A DNA stretch of 64,000 nt from Paracoccus xiamenensis (GTDB lineage: Bacteria; Pseudomonadota; Alphaproteobacteria; Rhodobacterales; Rhodobacteraceae): positions 186,001 through 250,000 of the forward strand of contig NZ_JAAOHY010000004.1 of the NCBI RefSeq assembly GCF_011308835.1, written 5' to 3'. Numbering within the stretch: position 1 is the stretch's first letter; the number at the start of each line of letters is the position of its first letter. Both the position numbers and the translations under genes were made by a program. This document shows, piece by piece, positions 1 through 11,354 of this stretch. The notes beneath the pieces are model-generated. The model was not told the DNA's origin. It saw only the letters and a list, made by a program, of their open reading frames with translations, and did no database searches.

Positions 1-85
1 GTTCTGTGCCATGTCGCCAGATGTAGGGGGTTGGGCCGCGCCCCGCAATGGACTAAGCGATGGGGAAACGGTCAGGAGACGCGAT

Positions 86-895
86 ATGGACAAGCCGGGC
101 ATCGTCATCACGGGCGTATCGGGGCGCATGGGGCAGATGCTGGTGCGCGTGGTCGGCGAATCTGACAAGGTGCGGCTGGTCGGCGCAATCGAGCGGCCGG
201 GCAGCGATTGGGTCGGGCGTGATCTGGGGCAGGCGATGGGCGGGCAGTCGAGCGGGATCATCGTCACCGATGATGCGGTCGGCGCGATTGCCAAGGCGCA
301 GGCGGTCATCGACTTCACCACCCCGGCGGCGACCGTGGCCTTTGCAGAACTGGCCGCGCAGGCCCGCGCCGTCCATGTGATCGGCACCACCGGGCTGGAG
401 GCTGACGATCTGGCGGCGATTTCGCGCGCCGCCCGCCACGCCCCGATCATCCGCGCCGGCAATATGAGCCTTGGTGTCAATCTGCTGATGGGGCTGACCC
501 GCCGCGTGGCGGCGGCCCTAGGTGCGGACTGGGATATCGACGTGGTCGAGGCCCATCACCGCCACAAGGTCGATGCGCCGTCAGGCACGGCGCTGATGCT
601 GGGCGAGGCTGCGGCGGAAGGCCGGGGTGCCCCGCTGGCCGAGTTGCGCACGCCTGCGCGCGAGGGGATCACCGGCGCGCGCAAGGAAGGCAGCATCGGC
701 TTTGCCGCCATTCGCGGCGGCGATGTGGTGGGCGAACATGATGTCATTTTTGCGGGGCAGGGTGAACGCGTCGTGCTGCGCCATCTGGCGACGGACCGCG
801 CGATCTTTGCACGCGGGGCGCTGCGGGCGGCGATCTGGGGCCAGGACAAGGGCCCCGGCGAGTATGACATGCTGGACGTGCTGGGTCTGGACTGA
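86..895 (+). CDS. dapB: 4-hydroxy-tetrahydrodipicolinate reductase
   Basis: This enzyme reduces 4-hydroxy-tetrahydrodipicolinate with NAD(P)H in the diaminopimelate/lysine pathway and is cytosolic. The 269-residue product has the N-terminal nucleotide-binding motif GVSGRMG at about residues 9-15. It also has the family signature [16 protein letters not shown] around residue 155, which holds the catalytic His and Lys. The frame stays open upstream, but I chose the ATG at 86 because AGGAG lies at 74-78 and the protein then begins [10 protein letters not shown], the usual start. The length matches the family. It converges on the metallophosphoesterase gene with only 9 bases between stops. Identification is secure. 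Confidence 0.96.
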   Translation: MDKPGIVITGVSGRMGQMLVRVVGESDKVRLVGAIERPGSDWVGRDLGQAMGGQSSGIIVTDDAVGAIAKAQAVIDFTTPAATVAFAELAAQARAVHVIGTTGLEADDLAAISRAARHAPIIRAGNMSLGVNLLMGLTRRVAAALGADWDIDVVEAHHRHKVDAPSGTALMLGEAAAEGRGAPLAELRTPAREGITGARKEGSIGFAAIRGGDVVGEHDVIFAGQGERVVLRHLATDRAIFARGALRAAIWGQDKGPGEYDMLDVLGLD

Positions 896-904
896 CCCTG
901 GCCG

Positions 905-1657
905 TCAGTGACGGCTGGGCAGAGCGATCGGGGGCTGTGCGACGAAATCCGCCCCGTCCTTCGGCGCGATCATGCGGGTCAGTTGAAATTCGCCCGCCTC
1001 GACATCCAGCATGGCGATTTCGTTTGGCGGATCCTCAACCCGGTCACACAGCGCCGATCCGGCATGGATCTGCGTCATCCCGCTGGCCGAGGTCGCGGTG
1101 TTGAAGCTGTGCAGATGCCCCGTCAGCACCAGATCCACACCTGCCTCGTCATAGCCCGAAAGCGCGTTTTCCGCGTTCAGCATCAGCTCCTTGGTTTCGC
1201 CCGGAAGCAGGCTGATCGGGTGGTGCTGGACGACCAGCGTCGGCCCGGTCCGTGCAAGATGCTTGACGCGTTCGATCTGCCGGCTGGTCAGCCGGCCATT
1301 GCGCCAGCGATAGGGAAAGGTCGAATTCACGCCGATGATCTTCAACCCCGGCAGCTCCAGCAGCGGCTCTCGCGGGCCGGGAACGGCGCTCTGATAATCG
1401 CGAAACGGCCACAGCAGCCGCCCCGGCACGTTCATCAGCGGAATGTCGTGATTGCCGGGCACGCACAGCCACGGCAGGCCGGTCTGGTCCAGGATCGCCT
1501 CTGCCTCGGCGAACAGATCGGGGCGGGCGCGTTGGACCAGATCGCCGGCAATGACGATATGCTCAGGCGCAGCATCGGCGATGGCGTCCAGCATCGGCTG
1601 GACCAGACGCGGGCGATGCATGCCGATATGCAGGTCGGAAAGCAGGGCGATACGCAT
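905..1657 (-). CDS. Calcineurin-like metallophosphoesterase
   Basis: A 250-residue cytosolic metallophosphoesterase. The dinuclear-metal motifs are in order: DLHIG near residue 8, GDLV near residue 39, GNHD near residue 68, and a late GHLHSFN at about residue 163. These fit the DxH, GDxx, GNH[DE] and GHxH family pattern. The substrate cannot be read from the sequence; cyclic nucleotides or phosphodiesters are typical of the family. Its ATG shares one base with the stop of the upstream diacylglycerol-kinase-like gene (TGATG at 1655-1659), so the two are almost certainly co-transcribed and translationally coupled. That pairing suggests a lipid or phosphodiester role, but this is inference. Confidence 0.9.
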   Translation of the reverse strand: MRIALLSDLHIGMHRPRLVQPMLDAIADAAPEHIVIAGDLVQRARPDLFAEAEAILDQTGLPWLCVPGNHDIPLMNVPGRLLWPFRDYQSAVPGPREPLLELPGLKIIGVNSTFPYRWRNGRLTSRQIERVKHLARTGPTLVVQHHPISLLPGETKELMLNAENALSGYDEAGVDLVLTGHLHSFNTATSASGMTQIHAGSALCDRVEDPPNEIAMLDVEAGEFQLTRMIAPKDGADFVAQPPIALPSRH

Positions 1658-2589
1658 CAGTCGGATTTCGGCTCGGCTGGGACAAGCACGCGCAGCGCGT
1701 CCTTGCGAATGGTCAGGTTCAGCGGCGCGGGCACGCGCGAGCGTTCGCCATCATGGGCGACGTGGCGGGTCGGGGCATCGGTATTGATGACGAAATCATC
1801 GGCGATGATCAGTTCGAAATCCTCGCCATGCGAGGTCCGGCCAAGCGCCAGCCGCAGCGCAGCCGCGATCAGCGCCCGCCCGTTCTTCGCCTTGGCGATG
1901 AACAAAGGCAGGCGGTCGCGCTTGACCTCCTCGGCGCCTTCAAGGCCAAAGCTTTCCAGCTGCGTCTCGCTTTGCGCGACAAAGGCGAGCGCTGTGTCGA
2001 ATTCCAGCGTCTTGCCCCCCACATGCGCCGTCAGCTTCATCGGGTGGCGCAGGTCGCGCAGCGCACGCAGCACGGCCCAATAGGCCAGAATGCGGCGGCG
2101 ACCAAAGCGGCGATAGGCTTCCTCGCGCCGTTCCAGAATCTCGGGATAGGCGCCGAGGCTGATATTGTTCAGGAACACCTTGCCGTTCATGTCACCGACC
2201 GAAACCGGCGCGATCCGCGCATTCAGCAGCGTCTCGATCGCTTCTTCCTGCGTTTCTCCGACCCCAAGGTCGCGGGCAAAATAGTTGAAGGTGCCGCCGG
2301 GGATGACGCCCATGACGGTGTCGCCGCCGCCATCCGCCAGCGCCTGTGCCACCGCCGCCTGCGTGCCGTCACCGCCCACGGCGATCAGCAGGTCGTGGTC
2401 CTTTGCGGCCCGCGCGGCGATGTCGGTCAGGCTTTCATGCTTGCCGGGGCGCAAGACCTCGAAGCTGGCGCAGGCGGGGGCGATTTTTTCATCCAGCAAT
2501 GCGCCGGTGCCGTCGCTGTCATTGCGCCCGGCCTTGCGGTTCAGGATCGCGGCCACCCGGGCGCGGGAAAGGTCGAAATGGTCGCTCAT
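1657..2589 (-). CDS. Diacylglycerol kinase catalytic-domain (lipid kinase) protein
   Basis: A 310-residue protein of the diacylglycerol/sphingosine kinase catalytic family (YegS/DagK type), expected to phosphorylate a lipid at the inner membrane face. The nucleotide-binding motif [12 protein letters not shown] is at about residue 65. It follows an N-terminal ILNRKAGRN stretch that matches the family's usual N/K/xG start. The ATG at 2589 (MSDHFDL) gives the normal family length; the frame extends upstream but those residues do not look like part of the family. The valS gene diverges from it across about 110 bases. The downstream metallophosphoesterase overlaps by one base. The exact lipid substrate is unknown. 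Confidence 0.88.
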   Translation of the reverse strand: MSDHFDLSRARVAAILNRKAGRNDSDGTGALLDEKIAPACASFEVLRPGKHESLTDIAARAAKDHDLLIAVGGDGTQAAVAQALADGGGDTVMGVIPGGTFNYFARDLGVGETQEEAIETLLNARIAPVSVGDMNGKVFLNNISLGAYPEILERREEAYRRFGRRRILAYWAVLRALRDLRHPMKLTAHVGGKTLEFDTALAFVAQSETQLESFGLEGAEEVKRDRLPLFIAKAKNGRALIAAALRLALGRTSHGEDFELIIADDFVINTDAPTRHVAHDGERSRVPAPLNLTIRKDALRVLVPAEPKSD

Positions 2590-2701
2590 TCTTGCCTGCC
2601 TGACTGTTCGGCAGACAACACCTGCGGCGCAGGGCGGTTCCCGGTCTTGGCCTTGGCCGCCGAAAGGTCTAGGAAAATCGGCAAAGATCAGGGGATCACC
2701 G

Positions 2702-5700
2702 ATGAGCATGGACAAGACTTTCGACGCCGCCAGTGCCGAAGCCCGCATCAGCACCGAGTGGGAGGCGGAAAACGCCTTTGCCGCCGGCGCCAACGCGCAG
2801 CCGGGGGCAGAGGCCTTTTCCGTGCTGATCCCGCCCCCGAACGTCACCGGCAGCCTGCATATCGGCCACGCGCTGAACAACACGCTGCAGGATATTCTGG
2901 TCCGCTGGCACCGGATGCGCGGCTTCGATGTGCTTTGGCAGCCCGGTCAGGACCATGCCGGCATCGCCACCCAGATGGTGGTCGAACGCCGCATGGCCGA
3001 ACGCCAGGAACCGAACCGCCGCGAGATCGGGCGCGAGGCTTTTGTCAAAAAGATCTGGGCCTGGAAGCAGGAATCCGGCGACACGATCATCAACCAGCTG
3101 AAGCGGCTGGGTGCCAGTTGCGACTGGTCGCGCAACGCCTTCACCATGTCCGGCGCCCCCGGCGCGCCTGCGGGCGAGGAGGGCAATTTCCACGACGCCG
3201 TGATCCGGGTTTTCGTGGACCTCTATGACAAGGGCATCATCTATCGCGGCAAGCGGCTGGTGAACTGGGACCCGCACTTTGAGACCGCCATCAGCGATCT
3301 GGAGGTCGAGAATCGCGAGGTTCCCGGCCATATGTGGCATTTCAAATACCCGCTCGCGGGCGGCGAAACCTATGAATATGTTGAGCGTGACGAGGCTGGC
3401 CACGTCACCCTGCGCGAGACGCGGGACTATATCAGCATCGCCACGACGCGGCCGGAAACCATGCTGGGCGACGGCGCGGTTGCGGTTCACCCCGATGATG
3501 CGCGTTACGCGCCGATCGTTGGCAAGCTGGTGGAAATCCCGGTCGGCCCGAAGGAACACCGCCGCCTGATCCCGATCATCACCGATGAATACCCGGACAT
3601 GAATTTCGGCTCTGGCGCGGTCAAGATCACCGGCGCGCATGACTTCAACGATTACGGCGTCGCCACCCGGAACAACATCCCGCTTTACGCGCTGATGGAC
3701 AGCAAGGGTGCCATGCGTGAGGACGGCCTGCCCTACGCTGAAAGCGCCGAAATCGCCACCCGTGCCGCGCGGGGCGAGGATGTGGGTGATGTGTCGAACG
3801 TCAACCTCGTCCCCGACGATCTGCGCGGGTTGGACCGCTATGACGCCCGCAAGCAGGTGATCGAGCAGATCAACGCCGAGGGCCTCGCGGTGACCTATCT
3901 GCACAAGGAGCTCGACAAGGAGACCGGGGCCGAGCATCTGGAAATGCGCCCGCTGGTCGACGCCAAGCCGATCATGCAGCCCTTCGGCGACCGCTCGGGC
4001 GTGGTGATCGAGCCGATGCTGACCGATCAGTGGTTCGTCGACACGCAGCGCATCGTCGGCCCGGCGCTGGAGGCCGTCCGCGACGGCCGCACCCAGATCC
4101 TGCCCGAACAGCACCGCAAGGTCTATTTCAACTGGCTGGAGAATATCGAGCCCTGGACCATCTCGCGCCAGCTTTGGTGGGGGCACCAGATCCCGGTCTG
4201 GTACGGCCTTGATCTGGAACCGCCATCCTTCCCCGATGACGATGGCGACGGCGCGCTGGATGAGGTCGAGCTGTTCGAACTGCTGCTCAACGGCCTCGTC
4301 CAGAAGGGCGACTTCCACCACGCCGCGCCGAATTTCGACGGCGTGGTCGAGAAGTTCCGCGACGATATCGCCGGCCTGCCGCAACCGCTGGAAATCAGCC
4401 GCGTGATCGAGGTCGCCGACCGCGAAGCCGCCGTTGATGCCTTCGCCCAGGGGTTGGCGAATTATAACCTGACGCAAGACCCGACCCAGCTGGTCTATCC
4501 GGTCTGGCGCGACCCTGATGTGCTCGACACCTGGTTCTCCTCGGGTCTCTGGCCCATCGGCACGCTCGGCTGGCCCGAGGATACGCCGGAGATGCGAAAG
4601 TATTTCCCGACCGACGTGCTGGTCACCGGCTTTGACATCATCTTCTTCTGGGTCGCCCGGATGATGATGATGCAGCTGGAAGTCGTGGGCGATATCCCGT
4701 TCCACACGGTCTATGTCCACGGTCTGGTGCGCGACGAAAAAGGCGCGAAGATGTCGAAGTCCAAGGGCAACGTCATCGACCCGCTGACGCTGATCGACCA
4801 ATACGGCGCCGACCCGCTGCGCTTTACTCTGACTTCGATGGCGGCGATGGGCCGCGACCCGAAGCTGGGGCCGAAACATGTCGAGGCGAACCGCAACTTC
4901 GTCACCAAGATCTGGAACGCCACCCGCTTTGCCGAAATGAACGGCGTGCGCGGCGGCGGGGATCGCCCGAACCCGCAGCACACGGTCAACCGCTGGATCA
5001 TCGGCGAGGTCGCGCGGGCGACGCAAGCCATGGATGCAGCGCTGGAAACCTATCGCTTCAACGATGCAGCAACCGGGCTTTACGCCTTTGTCTGGGGCAA
5101 GGTCTGCGACTGGTATGTCGAATTCGCCAAGCCGCTGTTCGATGGCGAATATGCGGATGAAACCCGCGCCACCATGGGCTGGGTGCTGGATCAATGCTAT
5201 GCGCTGCTGCACCCGATCATGCCCTTCGTGACCGAAGAATTGTGGGCGCTGACCGGCGACCGGACAAAAATGCTCGTTCATGGCGATTGGCCCGAACTGG
5301 GCGCCGATGTCATCGACGCCGAGGCTGACCGCCAAATGAACTGGGTGATCCAGCTGATCGAAAACATCCGCTCGGCCCGCGCCCAGATGGGTGTGCCTGC
5401 TGGTGCCCGCATCGACCTGATCGTCACCGAGGCCGATCAGGCAGCCCGCGATGCACTGGCTGCCAATGCGCCGCTGGTCGAACGTCTTGCGCGCGTGAAC
5501 CCGCCTGCGCAGGGCACTGCAGGCAAGGGCATGATCGCGGTGTCCGCCCCCGGCGCGTCCTTCGCGCTGCCCATCGGTGATGTGATCGACGTGGCGGCAG
5601 AAACGGCACGGCTGGAAAAGAACGCGGCCAAAACCGGCAAGGACGCGGACGGACTGCGCAAGCGGCTCGACAATCCGAAATTCGTTGAGAATGCGGATTT

Positions 5701-5794
5701 CGAAGTGATCGAGGAAACCCGCCAGAAGCTCGCCGATCTGGACGAAGACCTCGCCCGCATCAATGCGGCACTGACGCAGCTCAAGGCCATGTAA
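2702..5794 (+). CDS. valS: Valyl-tRNA synthetase
   Basis: This class I aminoacyl-tRNA synthetase charges tRNA-Val in the cytosol. The 1030-residue product has the HIGH signature in [10 protein letters not shown] near residue 53 and the KMSKS loop in [10 protein letters not shown] near residue 683. It also has the editing domain, [10 protein letters not shown], and the [13 protein letters not shown] block. A C-terminal coiled-coil arm (about residues 960-1030) is typical of ValRS. I start at the ATG at 2702 (MSMDKTF) because upstream residues are unlike ValRS. At about 1030 residues it is somewhat longer than the E. coli enzyme. Part of the excess is an insertion at about residues 505-590, between the GHQIPVWY and DVLDTW blocks, that holds an acidic EF-hand-like loop. 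The DUF1992 gene begins on its stop codon. Confidence 0.97.
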   Translation: MSMDKTFDAASAEARISTEWEAENAFAAGANAQPGAEAFSVLIPPPNVTGSLHIGHALNNTLQDILVRWHRMRGFDVLWQPGQDHAGIATQMVVERRMAERQEPNRREIGREAFVKKIWAWKQESGDTIINQLKRLGASCDWSRNAFTMSGAPGAPAGEEGNFHDAVIRVFVDLYDKGIIYRGKRLVNWDPHFETAISDLEVENREVPGHMWHFKYPLAGGETYEYVERDEAGHVTLRETRDYISIATTRPETMLGDGAVAVHPDDARYAPIVGKLVEIPVGPKEHRRLIPIITDEYPDMNFGSGAVKITGAHDFNDYGVATRNNIPLYALMDSKGAMREDGLPYAESAEIATRAARGEDVGDVSNVNLVPDDLRGLDRYDARKQVIEQINAEGLAVTYLHKELDKETGAEHLEMRPLVDAKPIMQPFGDRSGVVIEPMLTDQWFVDTQRIVGPALEAVRDGRTQILPEQHRKVYFNWLENIEPWTISRQLWWGHQIPVWYGLDLEPPSFPDDDGDGALDEVELFELLLNGLVQKGDFHHAAPNFDGVVEKFRDDIAGLPQPLEISRVIEVADREAAVDAFAQGLANYNLTQDPTQLVYPVWRDPDVLDTWFSSGLWPIGTLGWPEDTPEMRKYFPTDVLVTGFDIIFFWVARMMMMQLEVVGDIPFHTVYVHGLVRDEKGAKMSKSKGNVIDPLTLIDQYGADPLRFTLTSMAAMGRDPKLGPKHVEANRNFVTKIWNATRFAEMNGVRGGGDRPNPQHTVNRWIIGEVARATQAMDAALETYRFNDAATGLYAFVWGKVCDWYVEFAKPLFDGEYADETRATMGWVLDQCYALLHPIMPFVTEELWALTGDRTKMLVHGDWPELGADVIDAEADRQMNWVIQLIENIRSARAQMGVPAGARIDLIVTEADQAARDALAANAPLVERLARVNPPAQGTAGKGMIAVSAPGASFALPIGDVIDVAAETARLEKNAAKTGKDADGLRKRLDNPKFVENADFEVIEETRQKLADLDEDLARINAALTQLKAM

Positions 5795-6117
5795 TGCACT
5801 GGTTCGAGCGGATTGCCCTCAAGCGCATCGACGAAGCGGAAGCCAAAGGCGAATTGCGCGGCCTGGCTGGCGAGGGCAAGCCGCTCGACCCCGAACGCCT
5901 GCGCGAGCGGGCAGAAGACGTGCTGCACCGGATGATGGCCGATACCGGCTTCCTCCCCGAGGAATTCCGCCTGCGAAAAGAGGTCGAGGCGAAACGCGCC
6001 GTCCTCGCCCAGATCGCCGACCCCGAAGAACGCCACGCCCTGCAGCGCCATATCGCGCTGCTGGAATTGCGCGCCAATATCGCGACAGATGCCCGCCGCA
6101 GCTCGGCGCGCGGCTGA
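5794..6117 (+). CDS. DUF1992 (DnaJ C28-like conserved domain) protein
   Basis: A 107-residue small basic/acidic helical protein of the DUF1992 family, the domain found in eukaryotic DNAJC28 and bacterial YhdN-type proteins. The diagnostic parts are the N-terminal RIALKRIDEAEAKGEL, the GEGKPL segment and the later FLPEEFRLRKEVEAKR region. No enzyme motif, signal peptide or membrane segment is visible. Its ATG shares one base with the valS stop (TAATG at 5792-5796), so translation is coupled to valS. The molecular function is not known. The family call is strong and the function is not assignable from sequence. Confidence 0.85.
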   Translation: MHWFERIALKRIDEAEAKGELRGLAGEGKPLDPERLRERAEDVLHRMMADTGFLPEEFRLRKEVEAKRAVLAQIADPEERHALQRHIALLELRANIATDARRSSARG

Positions 6118-6148
6118 TCCTTTCATTCTGGCAGAAATATCCCGGGGT

Positions 6149-6165
6149 CCGGGGCAGCGCCCCGG
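6149..6165. repeat. GC-rich 7-bp hairpin between DUF1992 and petR
   Basis: A perfect inverted repeat, CCGGGGC-AGC-GCCCCGG, sits between two convergent genes. No T-run follows on either strand, so it is not a classic intrinsic terminator. It may slow polymerase or act as a shared convergent-gene hairpin. Confidence 0.4.
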
Positions 6166-6168
6166 CTG

Positions 6169-6870
6169 TCAGTCCGGCATCAGCATGTAACCCGCCCCGC
6201 GCACCGTCTGCAAATACCGCGGTTCCTTTGGGTCGGGTTCGATCTTGCGGCGCAACCGGGTGATCTGCACGTCTATGGCGCGGTCCGAGGTGTCTGCTTC
6301 CTCGGACGGGGTGCGGCCCAGATCGGTGGTCAGATCGACGCGGCTGACGGCCTGGCCTGGCGTTTCGGCCAGGCGGCGCAGCAAAGCGGCCTCAGTCCCG
6401 GTCAGGTGAATATGGCTGTCACCTTCAAACAGCTGCCCGCGTTCGGTGTCATAGCGCAGCCCGCCGAGCGTCATTAATTTCGGCCCCGCCGGCTGGGCCT
6501 GCGGGACCCGCCGCAAGATGGCCGATATGCGCAACAGCAGCTCGCGCGGCTCAAAGGGTTTGGGCAGGTAGTCGTCGGCGCCTGCCTCGAGTCCCGCGAT
6601 GCGATCCTCGGTTTCGCCGCGCGCGGTCAGCAGCAGGATCGGCGTCGTGATACGCTTGCGCAACTCGCGGGTCAGGCTGATCCCGTCTTCGCCCGGCATC
6701 ATCACGTCCAGCACGATCAGGTCGAATTCAAGCCCGCGCAGGATCTTGCGGGCATGGGCCGCATCCGTCGCGGCAGAAACCATATAGCCGTTCTTGACCA
6801 GGAACTTGCGCAGCAGGCTGCGGATGCGTTCGTCATCGTCGACGACAAGGATATGGGCAGTATCGCTCAT
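6169..6870 (-). CDS. petR: OmpR-family response regulator PetR
   Basis: A 233-residue two-component response regulator. The receiver domain covers residues 1-120 with the acidic pocket VVDDDE (11-14), the phospho-acceptor Asp55 in IVLDVMMPG, and the conserved PKPF Lys. A winged-helix OmpR/PhoB DNA-binding domain fills the C-terminus, ending in the usual RGAGYML signature. The gene overlaps the upstream MarR-type gene by 4 bases. This MarR-response regulator order is that of Rhodobacter capsulatus petP-petR, where both are needed for growth and bc1 complex formation (known from the family). No histidine kinase lies nearby. The name rests on gene order plus family, so it is probable. Confidence 0.85.
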   Translation of the reverse strand: MSDTAHILVVDDDERIRSLLRKFLVKNGYMVSAATDAAHARKILRGLEFDLIVLDVMMPGEDGISLTRELRKRITTPILLLTARGETEDRIAGLEAGADDYLPKPFEPRELLLRISAILRRVPQAQPAGPKLMTLGGLRYDTERGQLFEGDSHIHLTGTEAALLRRLAETPGQAVSRVDLTTDLGRTPSEEADTSDRAIDVQITRLRRKIEPDPKEPRYLQTVRGAGYMLMPD

Positions 6871-7391
6871 TCAGCGGCCTCGGCGCCGCGCATCTCGCGG
6901 AACTGGCGGGCGCCGGCCTCGTCCATCATCGCCTCTAACACGACGCGAAAGCCGGCGACGGCCTGCGGGCCGGCAGCGCGATAGGCGGCGCGGACGCGGG
7001 CGCGCTGCGCTTCGGACAGTCGGCGTTCAAGCTCGGCGCCGGCAGCGGTCAGCGACAGCAGCCTTTCGCGCCGGTCGCGCTTGCCCACGCGCGATTCGAC
7101 CAGCCCATCGTCCAGCAGCGCGCGCAAGACCCGGTTCAGCGATTGCTTGGTGACCCCAAGAATGTCCAGCAGGCCCGATACGGTCAGGCCCGGCTTGCGG
7201 GCGATGAAATGCAGCGCACGGTGGTGGGCGCGGCCGTAATCCATGCCCTCCAGAATCTCGTCAGGATCCGAGGTGAAGGCGCGATAGGCGAAATAGAAGG
7301 CCTCGATCCCGCCACGGATCTGTTCATCCGTCAGGAAAAGCAGGTTCTCCGGACCCTGTCCCGAGACTGGCTTGATAGCGGTTTCTTTCAT
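6867..7391 (-). CDS. petP: MarR-family regulator PetP
   Basis: A 174-residue MarR-type winged-helix regulator. The HTH is visible around GLTVSGLLDILGVTKQSLNRVLRAL (about residues 75-100), followed by the wing LVESRVGKRDRRERLLSLT. The first 60 residues form the dimerisation helices. The start ATG at 7391 has a strong upstream GGAGGAG. It overlaps petR by 4 bases (ATGA type), giving a two-gene operon. The petP-petR pair is a Rhodobacterales marker. The 147-base gap to divergent ilvE probably holds promoters for both directions. Confidence 0.85.
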   Translation of the reverse strand: MKETAIKPVSGQGPENLLFLTDEQIRGGIEAFYFAYRAFTSDPDEILEGMDYGRAHHRALHFIARKPGLTVSGLLDILGVTKQSLNRVLRALLDDGLVESRVGKRDRRERLLSLTAAGAELERRLSEAQRARVRAAYRAAGPQAVAGFRVVLEAMMDEAGARQFREMRGAEAAE

Positions 7392-7538
7392 CGCTCCTCC
7401 TGCATTCCGATCAGTTTAAGTCAGTCTTATTGACATTCCAAGAATCAATCATTAGCGCTTCGCTCAGTGGGCGCAAGATTAGGTCTGATAAAGATCCTTC
7501 TGCGCAACATTTGGAAACGTAGATGTGAGGGGAATGGC

Positions 7539-8408
7539 ATGGCCGGGAACTATGACGATCGTGACGGCAAGATCTGGATGGATGGCGTGCTGGTCGACTG
7601 GCGCGACGCCAAGGTGCATGTCCTGACCCATGCGTTGCATTATGCATCCTCTGTGTTTGAAGGCGAGCGCTGTTATGACGGCAAGATCTTCAAGGGCCAT
7701 GAACATTCGCTGCGCCTGATCGAATCGGGTCGTCTGCTGGACATGCCCGTCCCCTATTCCGCCGAAGAGCTGGACGCCGCCAAGGAAGAGGTGCTGAAGG
7801 CCAACGGGCTGACCAATGCCTATATCCGCGCGGTCGCATGGCGCGCCTCGGGGCCGGATATGGGCGTTTCGGCGTCGCGTAACCCGGTCAGCGTGGCCAT
7901 CGTCGCATGGGAATGGGGCAGCTATTACGGCGACGCCAAGTGGCAGGGCGCCAAGCTGGACATCAGCAAGTGGAAGCGCCCCGATCCCGACACCATCCCG
8001 GCGGCAGCGAAGGCGGCGGGACTGTACATGATCTGCACCATGTCGAAACACGCGGCCGAGGCGAAGGGCTGTTCCGACGCGCTGTTCTATGACTGGGAGG
8101 GTTATGTCGCCGAAGCGACCGGCGCGAATATCTTCTTCGTCAAGGATGGAGAGATCCACACCCCGCTGGCTGACCGTTTCCTGAACGGCATTACCCGCCA
8201 GACCATCATCCAAATGGCCCGCGACAAGGGATTTACCGTCCATGAACGCCGCATCCGCCCCGAGGAGCTGTCAGATTTCAGCGAATGCTGGCTGACCGGT
8301 ACCGCGGCCGAGGTGACCCCGGTCGGTCAGATCGGCGAGCATCACTATCAGGTCGGTCAGACCACGCGCGATATTGCCGAATCCTATGAAGCGCTGGTAC
8401 GGGCCTGA
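7539..8408 (+). CDS. ilvE: Branched-chain amino acid aminotransferase
   Basis: This fold-type IV PLP enzyme transfers the amino group in the last step of Val, Leu and Ile synthesis. The product is 289 residues. The Schiff-base lysine is Lys158 in TIPAAAKAAGLY, and the family block YVAEATGANIFFVKDG near residue 195 is present, followed by LNGITRQTII. The start at 7539 (MAGNYDDRDG) is supported by GAGGGGAA at 7527-7534; the frame opens 72 bases earlier with no comparable site. It stands alone, divergent from petP. Confidence 0.95.
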   Translation: MAGNYDDRDGKIWMDGVLVDWRDAKVHVLTHALHYASSVFEGERCYDGKIFKGHEHSLRLIESGRLLDMPVPYSAEELDAAKEEVLKANGLTNAYIRAVAWRASGPDMGVSASRNPVSVAIVAWEWGSYYGDAKWQGAKLDISKWKRPDPDTIPAAAKAAGLYMICTMSKHAAEAKGCSDALFYDWEGYVAEATGANIFFVKDGEIHTPLADRFLNGITRQTIIQMARDKGFTVHERRIRPEELSDFSECWLTGTAAEVTPVGQIGEHHYQVGQTTRDIAESYEALVRA

Positions 8409-8512
8409 TCGCAGGCTAAGCTTCCTTTCCAGATGCTGTGGTGCCTGGGCGAGGAAGATAAGGCGAAAACGTCGCAGTTACGGGGCGGCTTTTGGCGGTG
8501 TATAAGCGTGCC

Positions 8513-9637
8513 ATGAGCCATTCCCTTCGTACCGCCTTGCCTTTCTGGATGTCGCTCGGCCTTGTGCCGCTGGCCGTTCTGGCCGCTGGCTGGGGGGGCT
8601 GGTGGTGGCTGCTGATGCCCGGCTACGCCTGGTATATGGTGACATTGCTGGACCTGTTCCTGGGGCTGAACCGGGACAATCCAGATACCGACACCCCGCT
8701 GGAACAGATGTTCTGGTATCGCGCCATCACCGCGATCTGGTTTCCCGTCCAGTTCTGTCTGATCTTCGGGTTGATCTGGTATGCGACCCGTTCCAACCTG
8801 TCGGGATGGGAAAAGCTGGGCCTGTTCTTTGGCCTTGGCATCGCCTCTGGCACGATCGGCATGGTCTATGCGCATGAGCTGCTGCATCAGCGCCCGAAAT
8901 GGGAGCGTTGGCTGGGGGATCTGCTGCTGGCCTCGGTTCTGTATTCGCATTTCAGGACCGAGCATCTGCTGGTGCATCACGCCTGGGTCGGCACCCCGCG
9001 CGACGCGGTCTCGGCGCGCTATAACGAAGGGTTTCACCGCTTCTTCTGGCGCGTGCTGACCGAAGGCCCGGCAAGCGCCTGGCGGGCCGAGAAAGGCTTG
9101 CAGGCCCGCGCCGGACGGTCGCCCTTCGACCGGCGAAATCCGTTCTGGCGCTATGCGGCCTTGCAACTGGCGATGCTGGCATTGGCGCTTCTGGTCGGCG
9201 GCTGGCAGGGTCTGCTGCTGTTTGTCTGGCAGGCATTTGCCGCCATCTGGCAGTTGGAGCTGACGAATTATGTCGAACATTACGGGCTGACCCGCCGCCA
9301 TCTGGGCGACGGGAAATATGAGCATGTCCAGCCGCGCCACAGCTGGAACGCGGCGCACAAGGCCTCGAACTGGCTGCTGATCAATCTGCAGCGCCATTCG
9401 GACCACCACTATAAACCCGACCGGCGTTTTCCGCTGCTGCAGACCTACCCCGAGGGCGAGGCCCCGCAGCTGCCCTTCGGCTATCCGGGCATGACCTTCA
9501 TGGCGATGATCCCGCCCTTGTGGCGCCGCCGGATGAACCCGCGTGTGCGGGCGTGGCGGCGGCAATTCTATCCCGATGTCACGGATTGGGGCCCTTATAA
9601 CCGGGGCGAATTGCCGATGCCGAAGGGCGCGCTGTAG
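8513..9637 (+). CDS. AlkB-family membrane hydroxylase (alkane 1-monooxygenase type)
   Basis: A 374-residue integral membrane non-heme diiron hydroxylase. Four histidine motifs of the AlkB/desaturase group are visible: HELLHQ at 121-126, EHLLVHH at 150-156, NYVEHYGL at 252-259 and LQRHSDHH at 292-299. The last two are the classic AlkB-specific blocks. Several hydrophobic segments separate them. I start at the ATG at 8513 (MSHSLRT) rather than the TTG at 8492. No rubredoxin, rubredoxin reductase or alkane regulator is adjacent, so the electron donor must lie elsewhere. The substrate could be an alkane, a fatty-acid derivative or another terminal methyl compound. Family is sure, substrate is not. 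Confidence 0.88.
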   Translation: MSHSLRTALPFWMSLGLVPLAVLAAGWGGWWWLLMPGYAWYMVTLLDLFLGLNRDNPDTDTPLEQMFWYRAITAIWFPVQFCLIFGLIWYATRSNLSGWEKLGLFFGLGIASGTIGMVYAHELLHQRPKWERWLGDLLLASVLYSHFRTEHLLVHHAWVGTPRDAVSARYNEGFHRFFWRVLTEGPASAWRAEKGLQARAGRSPFDRRNPFWRYAALQLAMLALALLVGGWQGLLLFVWQAFAAIWQLELTNYVEHYGLTRRHLGDGKYEHVQPRHSWNAAHKASNWLLINLQRHSDHHYKPDRRFPLLQTYPEGEAPQLPFGYPGMTFMAMIPPLWRRRMNPRVRAWRRQFYPDVTDWGPYNRGELPMPKGAL

Positions 9638-9647
9638 CCGCCGCGCC

Positions 9648-11138
<1,491 letters not shown>

Positions 11139-11323
11139 AAGCGTGTTTTCCCAACCTGCCGCGCGCGGCGCAGGTCGTTTCGGATCTGTTCAGGTTGTCC
11201 GGCGGATCGGCGGCCGGAAGAGCCATCCAGGATTTGCACCCGGATCCATGTTCGCTGCGGGCCGCATAGGCAAGATCGGCACGAAATGCAACGCGGCAGC
11301 AGCGGTTGCTGGCATGCGTTGCG

Positions 11324-11354
11324 AAAAAGCCCCGCCATCCAACGACGGCGGGGC
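11324..11354 (-). terminator. Intrinsic terminator of the peroxidase-like gene (copy of the ccrM terminator)
   Basis: On the minus strand there is an 8-bp perfect stem GCCCCGCC/GGCGGGGC (11329-11336 with 11347-11354) followed by five T residues. It lies in the duplicated ccrM tail and now serves the gene at 11473-12039. Confidence 0.85.

Noticed and set aside
902..916. Palindrome GCCGTCAGTGACGGC between dapB and the metallophosphoesterase
   Set aside because: It overlaps the end of the metallophosphoesterase coding region and is not followed by a T-run on either strand, so I do not call it a terminator.
2696..5335. Very long open frame (879 codons) on the minus strand opposite valS
   Set aside because: It is antisense to a secure ValRS gene, has no recognised motifs, and long antisense frames are common in GC-rich DNA with strong third-position bias.
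6149..6165. GC hairpin between DUF1992 and petR as an intrinsic terminator
   Set aside because: The stem is perfect but no U-tract follows in either direction, so it is listed only as an inverted repeat.
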